37,985 nucleotides of DNA from CAZFZT01 sp964523675 (GTDB lineage: Bacteria > Planctomycetota > Phycisphaerae > Phycisphaerales > SM1A02). The stretch is from contig CAZFZT010000026.1 in assembly GCA_964523675.1 (NCBI GenBank), positions 1-37,985 on the forward strand, read 5' to 3'. Below are positions 8,981 through 17,621 of this stretch, piece after piece (positions within the stretch are counted from its first letter, which is position 1; each line of letters begins with the position of its first letter). The notes below the pieces were generated by a model. That model did no database searches and was not told the DNA's origin. It was given only the letters and a program-made list of their open reading frames with translations. A program made the translations under genes and the position numbers.

Positions 8981-9874
8981 TCACATTCCGCTGAGTTTCT
9001 CAAGGGCAAGCAGCAGGGCTTGCGTGCCTGACTTCGCGTGGCCCTGATCGCGCAGCGCCTCATAAAGTTGTTTCGCCAGCGCAAGGCCGGGCATCGCCAG
9101 CTTCATGCGCGACGACTCTTCAAGTGCAATGCCCAGGTCCTTCACGAAGTGCTCAACATAGAAACCGGGATTGAAGTCGCGCTGAATCATGCGCGGGCCG
9201 AGGTTGTTGATCGACCACGAGCCGGCCGCTCCGGAACCGACCGATTCGATCACCTTCATCGGGTCGAGCCCGGCCTTGCTCGCATAGAGCAGCCCTTCAC
9301 AGACACCCATCATGCTTGATGCGATAAGGATCTGATTGACCATCTTGGCATGCTGACCTGCGCCCGGCGGGCCGTGATGGACGATCGTCTTGCCGAGTTT
9401 CTCGAAGATGGGTCGCACCTGCCCGACTGCCTCCGCTTCACCGCCCACCATGATGGAGAGCGTAGCGCTACGTGCGCCGATGTCGCCACCACTGACCGGC
9501 GCGTCGATGGAGGCGATGTTGCGCGTGCGCGCTGTATCGGCAATCTCAACCGCAAGGGCCGGCGTGCTCGTGGTCATGTCGATGATGATGCGCGGCGGGT
9601 TGGCGGCTGCGAGCGTGCCGTTCGCGTCAAGATGCGTTTCGCGCACGTCGTCGGGATAACCGACGATGGAGATGGCGATGTCCGCGCCTTCGGCTGCTTC
9701 CTTCGGCGAGTCAGTCCAGCGCACGTTCGCGCCGCTGCGCTCAAGCAGCGGCTGCGCTTTCGATTTGGTGCGCGTGAAGACGCTGAGCCGGTAGCCGGCA
9801 TCAAGCAGATGCCCCGCCATGGGCAGGCCCATGACGCCAAGGCCGATGAACGCGATGGGGGCGTTCTGTTCCAT
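8981..9874 (-). CDS. NAD(P)-dependent beta-hydroxyacid dehydrogenase
   Basis: 297 residues of the 3-hydroxyisobutyrate dehydrogenase / tartronate semialdehyde reductase family. The dinucleotide site is FIGLGVMGLPMAGHLL (residues 9-24), the substrate-binding signature DAPVSGGDIGA is at 124-134, and the catalytic Lys177 lies in GAGQHAKMVNQ. The length equals that of the family. The acid substrate cannot be decided: 3-hydroxyisobutyrate, tartronate semialdehyde, glyoxylate or succinate semialdehyde are all possible. Its ATG (9874) is 2 bases after the stop of the UAP1-like gene, so the two are surely cotranscribed, though no metabolic link is obvious. The 176 bases downstream to the DUF151 gene hold no recognised feature. 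Confidence 0.9.
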   Translation of the reverse strand: MEQNAPIAFIGLGVMGLPMAGHLLDAGYRLSVFTRTKSKAQPLLERSGANVRWTDSPKEAAEGADIAISIVGYPDDVRETHLDANGTLAAANPPRIIIDMTTSTPALAVEIADTARTRNIASIDAPVSGGDIGARSATLSIMVGGEAEAVGQVRPIFEKLGKTIVHHGPPGAGQHAKMVNQILIASSMMGVCEGLLYASKAGLDPMKVIESVGSGAAGSWSINNLGPRMIQRDFNPGFYVEHFVKDLGIALEESSRMKLAMPGLALAKQLYEALRDQGHAKSGTQALLLALEKLSGM

Positions 9875-9876
9875 CG

Positions 9877-11313
9877 TTAGATCACCACATCCGCCCCGGC
9901 ATTGATCGCCGCCGGCAGTTCCGCCTTCTGCAAGTCCGCCGGCTCCAACGCCGTCAGCGGACTGATCTCGATTCGGGCGGCGATGCGGTCATTCTCTCGC
10001 GGCACGCGCACGCCGGCTGCTTCCAACCACCGGGCACTCCGCTGCGTCTGAATCTCATGCGAAGTCGCCGGCGAATCGACGCCTTCCGCATTCTTGATCG
10101 GCGCAAATTCTTCAATCCGGCTGGTCTCGAGCACGATCGACGATTCTGCCAATGGCAGCGCATCGAATACGAATGCTTCAAGTTTCACCGCGTTGGGCTC
10201 CTGCGGCTCGATCAGTTTGCCCGTCGTAATGTCGATGTAGGGAACCTTCTTTATCGCGCGGTGCCACGGCAGGCCGAACTTGTTGACGTCTTCCGTCAAT
10301 CGCGCGACAAACTCCACACCGAAGATATGAATTGCGATCGAGCCGGCATTGAAGCGCAGCTTCCCCGCTTCATCGCGCTGCTGCGCAAGTTCCTCAGGCA
10401 GGTCGGAGTATTCGATCACCATCGTCTTCCCATTGCTGGTGCAGAACACCCCCACCTTCTCCTCAGGCGATGCTTTCGGCACCATCTTGCTCGACATTTC
10501 TGCCGATGAATCCGGCGCAGCCGCGTGCAAGCCGAGAAAGAGCGGATCGATGACTTTCGCCAGCGGGTTATCGACCTGAAAGTAACTGATCTGCGTGACG
10601 CCGCGATTGACCATGTCGTCAATCGCGCCGCTTTCGCGCAGCGCTTTGATGGAACCGCCGTGCCCGTCGGGGTTGACCGCAAGTTCATCCTTCGCAGCGA
10701 GCAGCAGCCGACCCGTCGCAGCGTCGATCGATGGCATGACGCCTTGCGGGAACATGAAGATGTTGCGCGCATCGAGGCCGAAGTAGTTGTTGTCCGCAAA
10801 GAACGCGCGGGTCTCTGCGTCGTTGATGGGACTGGTCATGATGTACCACGGAATCGCGGTCTTGTACTTCTTCTGCGCTGCGAGGATCTGCTCGGCGAAG
10901 ACGCGGAAGAGCGGCTTGCCGGTGATCGGCGTGGCGGGGAAGGTGCCCTTGGGGCCGTTCCAGCCCAGCCGCGTGCCCTGGCCGCCTGCGACGGTGAATG
11001 CGGCGACCTGGCCGGCCGCTACGAGGTCGCCGCCAAGATTGCGAAAATGCTCCACGTCGTACTCAACCGCACGCTCATGCGGACAGCCGTAGTACGGTGC
11101 GGGCTCGATATCCTGCGGAATGGCGGGCGGCTGGGGATTGCGCACGTATTCATCGATGAGCGCATCGAGGCCGTCCCAGTTGATCGCGGCAAGTTGACCC
11201 ATCAGCCGCCGCTTCGCCAGCTCATCGAGTTCATCGTAGAAACTCAGCAGGTGTGCCTGCTCGTGCTTCACCAGCGCATCGCGAATGGAGTTGTCGGTGG
11301 CGGGAGCGGCCAT
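9877..11313 (-). CDS. UDP-N-acetylglucosamine pyrophosphorylase-like nucleotidyltransferase (UDPGP family)
   Basis: 478 residues, close to eukaryotic UAP1/QRI1 in layout and unlike bacterial GlmU. The nucleotide-binding motif VAGGQGTRLGWNGPKGTFP is at residues 108-126 (consensus GGxGTxxGxxxPK). GHGGSIKAL and YFQVDNPLAKVIDPLFLG match the sugar- and UTP-binding blocks of UAP-type enzymes. It should form a UDP-sugar (UDP-GlcNAc or UDP-GalNAc) and pyrophosphate from UTP and sugar-1-phosphate. Since lpxA in this window needs UDP-GlcNAc, it may feed envelope synthesis, but substrate specificity is inferred. Start ATG 11313; first gene of a two-gene unit with the dehydrogenase. Eukaryote-like UAPs are known in planctomycetes, chlamydiae and Bacteroidetes. 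Confidence 0.85.
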   Translation of the reverse strand: MAAPATDNSIRDALVKHEQAHLLSFYDELDELAKRRLMGQLAAINWDGLDALIDEYVRNPQPPAIPQDIEPAPYYGCPHERAVEYDVEHFRNLGGDLVAAGQVAAFTVAGGQGTRLGWNGPKGTFPATPITGKPLFRVFAEQILAAQKKYKTAIPWYIMTSPINDAETRAFFADNNYFGLDARNIFMFPQGVMPSIDAATGRLLLAAKDELAVNPDGHGGSIKALRESGAIDDMVNRGVTQISYFQVDNPLAKVIDPLFLGLHAAAPDSSAEMSSKMVPKASPEEKVGVFCTSNGKTMVIEYSDLPEELAQQRDEAGKLRFNAGSIAIHIFGVEFVARLTEDVNKFGLPWHRAIKKVPYIDITTGKLIEPQEPNAVKLEAFVFDALPLAESSIVLETSRIEEFAPIKNAEGVDSPATSHEIQTQRSARWLEAAGVRVPRENDRIAARIEISPLTALEPADLQKAELPAAINAGADVVI

Positions 11314-11454
11314 GAGTGATAGCGGATGATAACTTGGAGCGGTGAGGTGATGTTCGCGGAAGCGGCGGCTTGCGGTTTCGGGAAATGGCAGGAAAGTGCA
11401 CGTGTCGCAGCATCAATGCATCCAGTGGAGCGGAGGGCTGTAAAGTGTTCATCG

Positions 11455-12819
11455 ATGGCAATCGACGTATTCAACCTCGCTGCGATCGTGCTTGTGTGGG
11501 TCGCGGCTGCGCTTGCGGCATTTGCGCTGCTGGGCGATGCGCTGGCGCAGCGGGTGAAGCGCCTGAGCGGGACGGCTCGCAAGCGCTGCCCGAAGTGTTG
11601 GTATGACCTGTCGCAAACGGCTGCCGGTGATGCGGGGCATGTGACGTGCAGCGAGTGCGGCTATCGGGTGAGGCGCGAGCGGCAGTTGTATCGGGGCCGG
11701 CGACGCTGGGGGCTGGTTGCGCTCGCGATGCTGTTGTTGCTCGGAAGTTACGCAGTGCATGTGACGCCAGGCGTGCGCGAGCGCGGCATGGTGGCGGCGG
11801 TGCCGACGACGGGGCTGATACTGGCGCTGCCGTGGATCGAATCGATGCACGATCTGCTTGCGGAGGAGTTGCTCGAACATCGCGCCGATCCGAGTGTGCT
11901 CTGGCCTGTGCAAGAATGGTTGCTGGTCGAGCGATGCCTTCGCGGCGACCAAGCGAGGCGGCCGATTAGCGAGGAGTGGCTCAGTTTCTACGGACTGATG
12001 CTTCACGAGTTGAAACGAAACTCGCCTCAGGAGCCATACTGGCTTGGACGAGCGGAGGCACTCGTGGAAGTTAACATCAGGACCCGCCCAACCTGGCCCG
12101 TAGGGATACCTTTATATGGGCAGTGGTCCTTGGACCGATGGAATCAGCACGCATTCTATGACATCGTGATAGAGCCGCTTGACCATGGACTGGCGAGCAC
12201 GCGTGTTGTGGCCGAACCACCGCGCGCCTACAGATTCGACCCCTCCTGGAGCGACCATCGCATCCTGCTTGGCACTCCAGATAGTTCATCTGCTCTGCTG
12301 CGCTACCGTGCCGAGGTCAGCATTGGTGATTTCGATCTCCGAAGTCATGATGTACACGTTCCGATTCGGTTTGTCGCATCCGTTGACGATGTGCTTGAAC
12401 CAGTTAGCTCCACCCTTGTGGAAGACTGGCTCGCAGGCGAGCTTCGTCCTGTCTTAATCGGCTATGAAGGGAGCGATGAGTTTGCGGTGCAGCTCTGGAA
12501 AAAGTGGTCGCTGTACGGGATTCCGGATGAGGTGGAGCACCTGACCTTTGCGTTTCGCATCGAAGTAATCTGTAGTGCTGAGGTGGTCGGAGAAGCGTTC
12601 GCGTGGTTCGAGTTTGAATCGGGCGCATACCCGGCGTTCTCCGCGCCGGTCAGGTTGGACTGGAGAGACGAGAAGAAGCGCGTGTTTTCGCGCGATGAAA
12701 AATGGACGGTGCGCTTATGCGGAGACGCCAATACCGCGCTGCGCAACATTGACAGTGATCGCTATTGGAGTGGCGATATAGAAAGGCCTCTGCGACTCGA
12801 TGTGCGCGGGCGTCCGTAG
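11455..12819 (+). CDS. Zinc-ribbon membrane protein, paralogue A
   Basis: 454 residues, no known function. Membrane helix at about 8-28, then a cytoplasmic-type zinc ribbon CPKCWYDLSQTAAGDAGH (45-62) closing with CSEC (65-68), then a basic stretch, a second helix at 86-104 and a hydrophobic segment near 113-127. The remaining 320 residues look like an extracytoplasmic mixed domain. It is the first of two tandem paralogues: its N-terminal 127 residues are about 80% identical to the next gene by hand alignment without gaps, while the C-terminal domains are only distantly similar (for example LEPV near the middle and YWSGDIE-PL near the end). The ATG at 11455 was chosen because it aligns with the paralogue start; upstream in-frame codons give no sensible protein. 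Confidence 0.75.
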   Translation: MAIDVFNLAAIVLVWVAAALAAFALLGDALAQRVKRLSGTARKRCPKCWYDLSQTAAGDAGHVTCSECGYRVRRERQLYRGRRRWGLVALAMLLLLGSYAVHVTPGVRERGMVAAVPTTGLILALPWIESMHDLLAEELLEHRADPSVLWPVQEWLLVERCLRGDQARRPISEEWLSFYGLMLHELKRNSPQEPYWLGRAEALVEVNIRTRPTWPVGIPLYGQWSLDRWNQHAFYDIVIEPLDHGLASTRVVAEPPRAYRFDPSWSDHRILLGTPDSSSALLRYRAEVSIGDFDLRSHDVHVPIRFVASVDDVLEPVSSTLVEDWLAGELRPVLIGYEGSDEFAVQLWKKWSLYGIPDEVEHLTFAFRIEVICSAEVVGEAFAWFEFESGAYPAFSAPVRLDWRDEKKRVFSRDEKWTVRLCGDANTALRNIDSDRYWSGDIERPLRLDVRGRP

Positions 12820-12836
12820 ATTTTTGGAACGGAACA

Positions 12837-14354
12837 ATGGCAGACGGCTGGTTCAGTATTGGTGCGATCGTGCTGGTGTGGATCGCTGGCGCGCTTGGGG
12901 CGTTCGCGCTGCTGGGCGATGCGCTGGTGCAGTGGGTGAAGCGGTGGCGCGGCACGGCTCGGAAGCACTGTCCGAAGTGTTGGTATGACCTGTCGCAGAC
13001 GGCTGCCGGTGATGCAGGGCATGTGACGTGCAGCGAGTGTAGCTACGTCGTCACGCGCGAGCGGAGGTTCTACAGAGGCAGGCGGCGATGGGGGTTGGTT
13101 GCGATCGCGCTGCTGCTCTTGCTGGGCAGTTACGCAGTGCATGTAACACCCGCCGTGCGCGAGCGCGGCATGGTGGCGGCGATGCCGACGACGGTGTTGA
13201 TTCTCTACCTGCCGTGGTATGACACGGAGCAGAGTGAAGCGGTGCTCAACCAGCCGATTTCACTGCCACCCGCCAATGATCTGCCGCTTCTGGATCAGTT
13301 GTACAACGACTTGCGGGTAGCGCGGCTCGGAGAGAAGGGCGCGCTAGGGCGATTCAACGAGCGGCTCCTGGTCCAGCGCTGCATCAAGGGCGACGCCGAT
13401 CGTCTGCCGCTGTCCCAATCATGGAGGAATCACTATGGCGCGGCGCTCAGCGCGCTCGCATCCAGCGCGGACCTGAACCAACCGTGGTGGCACGCTGCGC
13501 TCGGCCTCATTGAGATTCAATATAACACGCGCGAAGTGTGGCCGACCGATGCGCCGATTTGGGTTGAACTTGAGGTTGAGCGTTGGGAAGCCAATGGGAC
13601 TCACGTGTTGGAGGCGTCGCCGATCTCCGCTGGGATCAATGCGTTTAGCTACACTGAGTTTTCACATCTGATCCGCGTCAATTACGGCAATCACTGGCGT
13701 CACGAGCAGACGCTGCTGGGCATACCTGCAAACGGTGATGCAATCGCATACGACGTCAAGGTCGCGTACGGCGGGCCTTCCATGTACTCCATCGATGAAG
13801 AAATCGAAGCGACCACGTTGCTGCGATGGGAGCCGGCCATTGAGGTTGCAGGAACGATCTCCGATTATCTCGAACCGGTTGATGACGTTTCTGTTGGTGC
13901 GGCCATTGCAGAGTTGTTCACGCCCAGCGCTGTCATTACGCATGGCAGGACGAATGGCGCAATCGCGCTGAACGATCGACTTGTACTTCGATCCAACGTG
14001 CTGGAGCGCATCGGAGAGTTGACGCTCGGCTTCGACGTTCAATTGCTGCGCAATGGTGAAACTGTCGGCACAAGCGAAGTGTGGTATCGCATCTCGAAGC
14101 GCACGCGGCGGGACGGCTCAGTTTCATGGCGGGCGCGCCCGATGGGTGTCCGCATTGATGCGACGCTTGACGAACATCTTGTGGCGCTCGAGCCGGAAGT
14201 GATTGAGGAAGGCGAGTGGACGCTGCGGCTGATCGGCTCACCTGAAGTCGCCCTGCGCGATTTCGAGGCGACCCACTATTGGGCGGGCGATGTCGAACTT
14301 CCTATCAAGGTGACTGCGCGTCGGCCATGGGCGCCAGCGGGGGGCGACGAGTAA
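12837..14354 (+). CDS. Zinc-ribbon membrane protein, paralogue B
   Basis: 505 residues, starting 17 bases after paralogue A, so cotranscribed. Same plan: helix 8-28, zinc ribbon CPKC (45-48) and CSEC (65-68), helix 86-104, hydrophobic segment to about 127, then a long exposed domain that has diverged from paralogue A, including an insertion near residues 130-175. Within the ribbon-coding segment only about five synonymous changes separate the two genes over some 26 codons, so the N-terminal module has been duplicated recently or homogenised. The ATG at 12837 is preceded by GGAAC and aligns with the paralogue. Such ribbons next to a helix are common in Phycisphaerae membrane proteins; the role is unknown. 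Confidence 0.75.
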   Translation: MADGWFSIGAIVLVWIAGALGAFALLGDALVQWVKRWRGTARKHCPKCWYDLSQTAAGDAGHVTCSECSYVVTRERRFYRGRRRWGLVAIALLLLLGSYAVHVTPAVRERGMVAAMPTTVLILYLPWYDTEQSEAVLNQPISLPPANDLPLLDQLYNDLRVARLGEKGALGRFNERLLVQRCIKGDADRLPLSQSWRNHYGAALSALASSADLNQPWWHAALGLIEIQYNTREVWPTDAPIWVELEVERWEANGTHVLEASPISAGINAFSYTEFSHLIRVNYGNHWRHEQTLLGIPANGDAIAYDVKVAYGGPSMYSIDEEIEATTLLRWEPAIEVAGTISDYLEPVDDVSVGAAIAELFTPSAVITHGRTNGAIALNDRLVLRSNVLERIGELTLGFDVQLLRNGETVGTSEVWYRISKRTRRDGSVSWRARPMGVRIDATLDEHLVALEPEVIEEGEWTLRLIGSPEVALRDFEATHYWAGDVELPIKVTARRPWAPAGGDE

Positions 14355-14740
14355 GCGGCGCGCTCAAGTGATTTCTGCAATTTGAGACGACTGCCGCATT
14401 TGATTTCTTTGCCTGCCCGATGATTTACCGCGCGGCGGCGACGCTGTGCGCGCTGTGACTTCCACCGGAGGTCTTATTGGAAGGGGTGATGTCCACGACG
14501 AGTTTCTCATGCGCGGACGGTCCAATGTCGAACTCACTTCTCGAACAGCGAAGATGGATGCACTTACCGGCGCGCACAAGGATGCATTGATGCCGGTCGG
14601 TGGATCGCGACGTTCCGACTCATGCGATCGGAGACTGGGTTCCGCAGAACTCTGCGCGCGCGAACTAAACCCTCTTCGACCGCCGACATAGTCGATCGTC
14701 GGTACGCCGGTGAGCGCGCCGCATTCCGCCGTCCACTACA
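14355..14740. other. Intergenic region, nothing recognised
   Basis: 386 bases between zinc-ribbon paralogue B and the threonine dehydrogenase gene. Short open frames exist (81 codons from 14446 on plus, 71 codons ending at 14364 on minus), but neither has a ribosome site or a recognisable sequence. No terminator, tRNA or clear promoter boxes are seen. Confidence 0.5.
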
Positions 14741-15886
14741 ATGCGGCCTAGAAAGCCCATGACCACTTCAGAGATGCCGTTCCCTATGACCCTTGACCCG
14801 CTCGATGCGAAGAACATGAACCCGAGCACAGCCGACCAGCGCGATGCCGCTCCGCCTCGTAATGCGGCTGTTCTCATCACCGGGGCCGGTGGCGAGGTCG
14901 GGCATGGGCTGATTGCGGCGCTTTCATCCGGCGCGGCCGACAGTAGTGCGAACATCGTCGCCCTCGATGTGCGCGAACTCGATGCCGAGGTGCGATCCAA
15001 GTGCAAGGACGCCTTCACCGGCGACATCTGCGATGATGCGCTGCTCAAGCGGCTGCTTTCACAGTACGAGATCACCGAGATCTACCATCTTGCTGCTCTG
15101 CTTTCGACGCGGGCGGAGTTTGTGCCCGAAGCGGCGCATGAAGTGAACGTCAACGGCACGCTCAACCTGCTGCGGCTGGCGGCTGAACAGGCGCGGTCGC
15201 ACGGCCGGCGCGTGAAGTTTCTGTTTCCCAGCACCATCGCGGTGTACGGCATGCCGGACCTTGAAACGAAACATGCTGCCGGCGCGATCGCTGAAGATGA
15301 GTTCACCAAGCCGACCACGATGTACGGTTGCAACAAGCTGTACTGCGAGAACCTCGGCCGCTACTTTGCGCGGCACTACCGGCAGCTCGCCAAGGACCGC
15401 ACAAGCGATCTGATCGACTTCCGCGCGATCCGTTTCCCCGGCATTATCAGCGCGGAAACGCTGCCCTCAGGCGGCACCAGTGATTTCGCGCCGGAGATGA
15501 TTCATGCTGCGGCCCAGGGCGAACCGTACGCATCCTTTGTGCGCGAGGATGCGCGGATTCCATTCATGACGATGCCCGATGCGATCAATGCGATGCTGCA
15601 ACTTGCGCAAGCAGATGAAGCGCGGCTCACGCGCTGCGTCTATAACGTGAAGAGTTTCAATCCCAGCGCGGGAGAGATCGCAGCGCTGGTGCGCAAGCAT
15701 TTTCCACATGGAGACGCCATCACCTTCGAGCCGGATGTGGCGCGGCAGGGAATCGTTGACACCTGGCCGGCTGATGTGGATGACTCAGCGGCCCGGCGTG
15801 ACTGGGATTATGCTCCGCAACATGATCTGGCGAAGGCGTTCGAGGAGTATCTTGTGCCGCGCATTCGAGAGCGTTATGCGGCATGA
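14741..15886 (+). CDS. NAD-dependent epimerase-type L-threonine 3-dehydrogenase
   Basis: Up to 381 residues of the extended SDR family. The Rossmann motif LITGAGGEVG is at 45-54; the catalytic set is Ser164 (FPSTIAVYG), Tyr195 and Lys199 (MYGCNK). The C-terminal block VDTWPADVDDSAARRDWDY is the hallmark of the short-chain type threonine 3-dehydrogenases, separating it from UDP-sugar epimerases. It would oxidise threonine to 2-amino-3-ketobutyrate, the substrate of Kbl, whose gene is 1.7 kb downstream on the same strand. The start is uncertain: ATGs at 14741, 14759, 14786 and 14816 are in frame and none has a strong ribosome site; the fold needs only the residues from about 42 on. A UDP-sugar epimerase role is less likely. 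Confidence 0.82.
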   Translation: MRPRKPMTTSEMPFPMTLDPLDAKNMNPSTADQRDAAPPRNAAVLITGAGGEVGHGLIAALSSGAADSSANIVALDVRELDAEVRSKCKDAFTGDICDDALLKRLLSQYEITEIYHLAALLSTRAEFVPEAAHEVNVNGTLNLLRLAAEQARSHGRRVKFLFPSTIAVYGMPDLETKHAAGAIAEDEFTKPTTMYGCNKLYCENLGRYFARHYRQLAKDRTSDLIDFRAIRFPGIISAETLPSGGTSDFAPEMIHAAAQGEPYASFVREDARIPFMTMPDAINAMLQLAQADEARLTRCVYNVKSFNPSAGEIAALVRKHFPHGDAITFEPDVARQGIVDTWPADVDDSAARRDWDYAPQHDLAKAFEEYLVPRIRERYAA

Positions 15887-16050
15887 AGTAGCGACGCCTG
15901 ATAACAGAGGCAGCGCGTTCATTTTCGGACGTTCAACGGCGAAGTTTGGGTAGGCGGGGAATGCTTTGCAGGTCATTCGCATGAAGAACTTGCACGGCAG
16001 ATGCCCGGCGCTTGTTTCATCCTGCGCAGAATGTAGGTTGGAAACGAGCC

Positions 16051-16073
16051 ATGCTGCCTCCAATGCAGCGTGC
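16051..16073 (+). promoter_or_regulatory. Hairpin in the leader of the PEP-CTERM gene
   Basis: CATGCTGC and GCAGCGTG form an 8-pair stem with one G-T pair and a 7-base loop, 36 bases ahead of the ATG at 16110. No T run follows, so it is not an intrinsic terminator; it could be a leader structure affecting RNA stability or translation. Function is inferred from position only. Confidence 0.35.
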
Positions 16074-16109
16074 TTCATCCCCTACACACAACTGGAAAGA
16101 GAAGCCACC

Positions 16110-16769
16110 ATGAAGAAGCACCACACGCTCTCAGCCGCATTCGCCGCCGCATTGCTCGCGCCGCTTGCGACTGCGGATACGATTCATCACACCGATCTCT
16201 CCGCTGGCGCGAGCGCAGCTCAGTTCCTCTCGCCGGTCGCTGATGTCTCCATAAGCGGTCTGGGCGGCACGTTCGCTCCCAAGACCGTTGCCGGCCACAC
16301 CGCTGTCGGCCTCTCCGGCGGCGCGGTGAACGGTGAGATTGATGGCGATCAGGAGTTCGTCTTCACGTTCAGCCAGCCGGTGTACATCACGTCGCTTTCG
16401 ATCAGCTTCCTCTACACCGCAGGCAATCATGGCGACCTTTGGGATGAGGTGGCGCAGTTCAGTACCAATCTTGGGACGTTCGACCTGACCGCAACCGGCG
16501 CAACCAGCGGCACGTGGACCGGCATGGGAGAGCTCCTGAATGATTCTCCAGCCATCGAAGGGCACGGAGGAAAGTGGACCATCGCTGGGGATGACATCTT
16601 CGGCGGACCGATCACATCACTGACGCTGTTGTCCGGCAACGTCGGCGAAGCGCCGAAGTACGGCGATTTTGCATTCGACAGCATCACCTATCGCGCCGTC
16701 CCGGCACCGGGCGCCATGGCGCTCCTGCTTATCGCGGCCGGCGTGAGCGCATCGCGCCGGCGGAAGTGA
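16110..16769 (+). CDS. PEP-CTERM-like sorted exported protein
   Basis: 219 residues. A signal peptide (MKKHHTLSAAFAAALLAPLA, cleavage after about residue 22) is followed by a beta-rich domain with repeated phrases such as FVFTFSQPVYITSLSISF, typical of PEP-CTERM surface proteins. The C-terminus is VPAPGAMALLLIAAGVSAS plus RRRK (197-219): a PxPG motif, one hydrophobic helix and a basic end, the planctomycete form of the PEP-CTERM sorting signal processed by exosortase. No exosortase lies in this window. GGAAAGAGAAG stands just before ATG 16110; the frame is open further upstream but that part is not protein-like. It is on the strand of tdh and kbl and converges with the next gene, 9 bases apart. 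Confidence 0.82.
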   Translation: MKKHHTLSAAFAAALLAPLATADTIHHTDLSAGASAAQFLSPVADVSISGLGGTFAPKTVAGHTAVGLSGGAVNGEIDGDQEFVFTFSQPVYITSLSISFLYTAGNHGDLWDEVAQFSTNLGTFDLTATGATSGTWTGMGELLNDSPAIEGHGGKWTIAGDDIFGGPITSLTLLSGNVGEAPKYGDFAFDSITYRAVPAPGAMALLLIAAGVSASRRRK

Positions 16770-16778
16770 TCCGGCCGA

Positions 16779-17468
16779 TCATGTGAGATGAAGGTCGGTG
16801 TGCGGCGTGAGACCCGCGAGGTGCAAGAGAAATCCGTCGATCAAGATCACCACACCAATCATCTCCATGACTTCTTCAAGTGATGCGCACGCCTGATACA
16901 CCCACGGCTGATCGATGAAGTACGACAGCGACATTCCGCTCGCCACCTCCATACCCACTGCCCCGGCGACAAACACCGCGCCGGCTGTGAGGACGCGCCG
17001 CATCACCGGCCGCGGAAGGGCGAGCACCATCTTCAGGTAGATCGCGACGACGACTATGACAAAGAACAGGCCTGGAATGACCCACGCAAAGAAGAGGGTG
17101 TTGCTGCTGACCACATAGGTGCGCATCGGGTAATTGAGCAGGCCGTGCAAATCGATCGCTGCATCGACAGCCATCAGCGTGAGAATCACGGCCAGCCAAT
17201 ACCAATGCCGAACACGTGAGCCGCCCGAGGCATGGGTTGCTTTGCCGATCCACCATGCCAGGGCCGCAGCCAGGAGCAGAGTCAGCGAGGAGAACCAGAC
17301 GACCATGTTCCAGTTGCCGTCGAGGTCGAATTTCATGAAGACGTAGAGCCAATAGCCGCCGGCCGCCTTGATGCGCACAGCCGCGCTAATGATCCCTGCA
17401 ATGAGCAGGAAACCGATGAAGCCGAGAAGGAAGCGGACGATGGCGCGACGGTGGAATGAAAGCGTCAT
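16779..17468 (-). CDS. Six-helix membrane protein of unknown function
   Basis: 229 residues, mostly membrane: helices near 11-31, 55-75, 89-109, 121-143, 155-177 and 198-217. Charged or polar features inside or near helices include VDAAIDLHG (about 100-108) and the C-terminal block SLEEVMEMIGVVILIDGFLLH with three acidic residues. No enzyme motif is recognised. The ATG at 17468 is preceded almost directly by an octamer tandem repeat (17474-17510), leaving no ribosome site; the frame continues upstream through that repeat into the antisense of kbl, which I reject. It splits the tdh-kbl neighbourhood on the opposite strand. Confidence 0.65.
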   Translation of the reverse strand: MTLSFHRRAIVRFLLGFIGFLLIAGIISAAVRIKAAGGYWLYVFMKFDLDGNWNMVVWFSSLTLLLAAALAWWIGKATHASGGSRVRHWYWLAVILTLMAVDAAIDLHGLLNYPMRTYVVSSNTLFFAWVIPGLFFVIVVVAIYLKMVLALPRPVMRRVLTAGAVFVAGAVGMEVASGMSLSYFIDQPWVYQACASLEEVMEMIGVVILIDGFLLHLAGLTPHTDLHLT

Positions 17469-17473
17469 GGCAT

Positions 17474-17510
17474 GAGGGGTGAAGGGGTGAGGGGGTGAAG
17501 CGGTGAGGGG
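17474..17510. repeat. Tandem octamer repeat GA(A/G)GGGGT, about 4.5 units
   Basis: Units read GAGGGGT, GAAGGGGT, GAGGGGGT, GAAGCGGT and a partial GAGGGG. It ends 6 bases before the start codon of the opposite-strand membrane protein gene and occupies its expected ribosome-binding region; on the other side kbl starts 112 bases away. Confidence 0.8.
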
Positions 17511-17621
17511 CTCGCAGTCTAAGGCAGTCCGCGTGCGTCGGTGTTCATCCGTGCCCCCGGAGACTTCCGCGGCAGCGGCGCATGAGTTTCTGGGTTCCTG
17601 CCGCCACGCTAAACTCTCTGC

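Noticed and set aside
10525..11319. 264-codon open frame on plus, antisense to the UAP1-like gene
   Set aside because: Shadow frame; the minus strand has an intact nucleotidyltransferase.
14446..14691. 81-codon frame containing DALTG, recalling diguanylate cyclases
   Set aside because: The match is five residues by chance; no other GGDEF feature is present.
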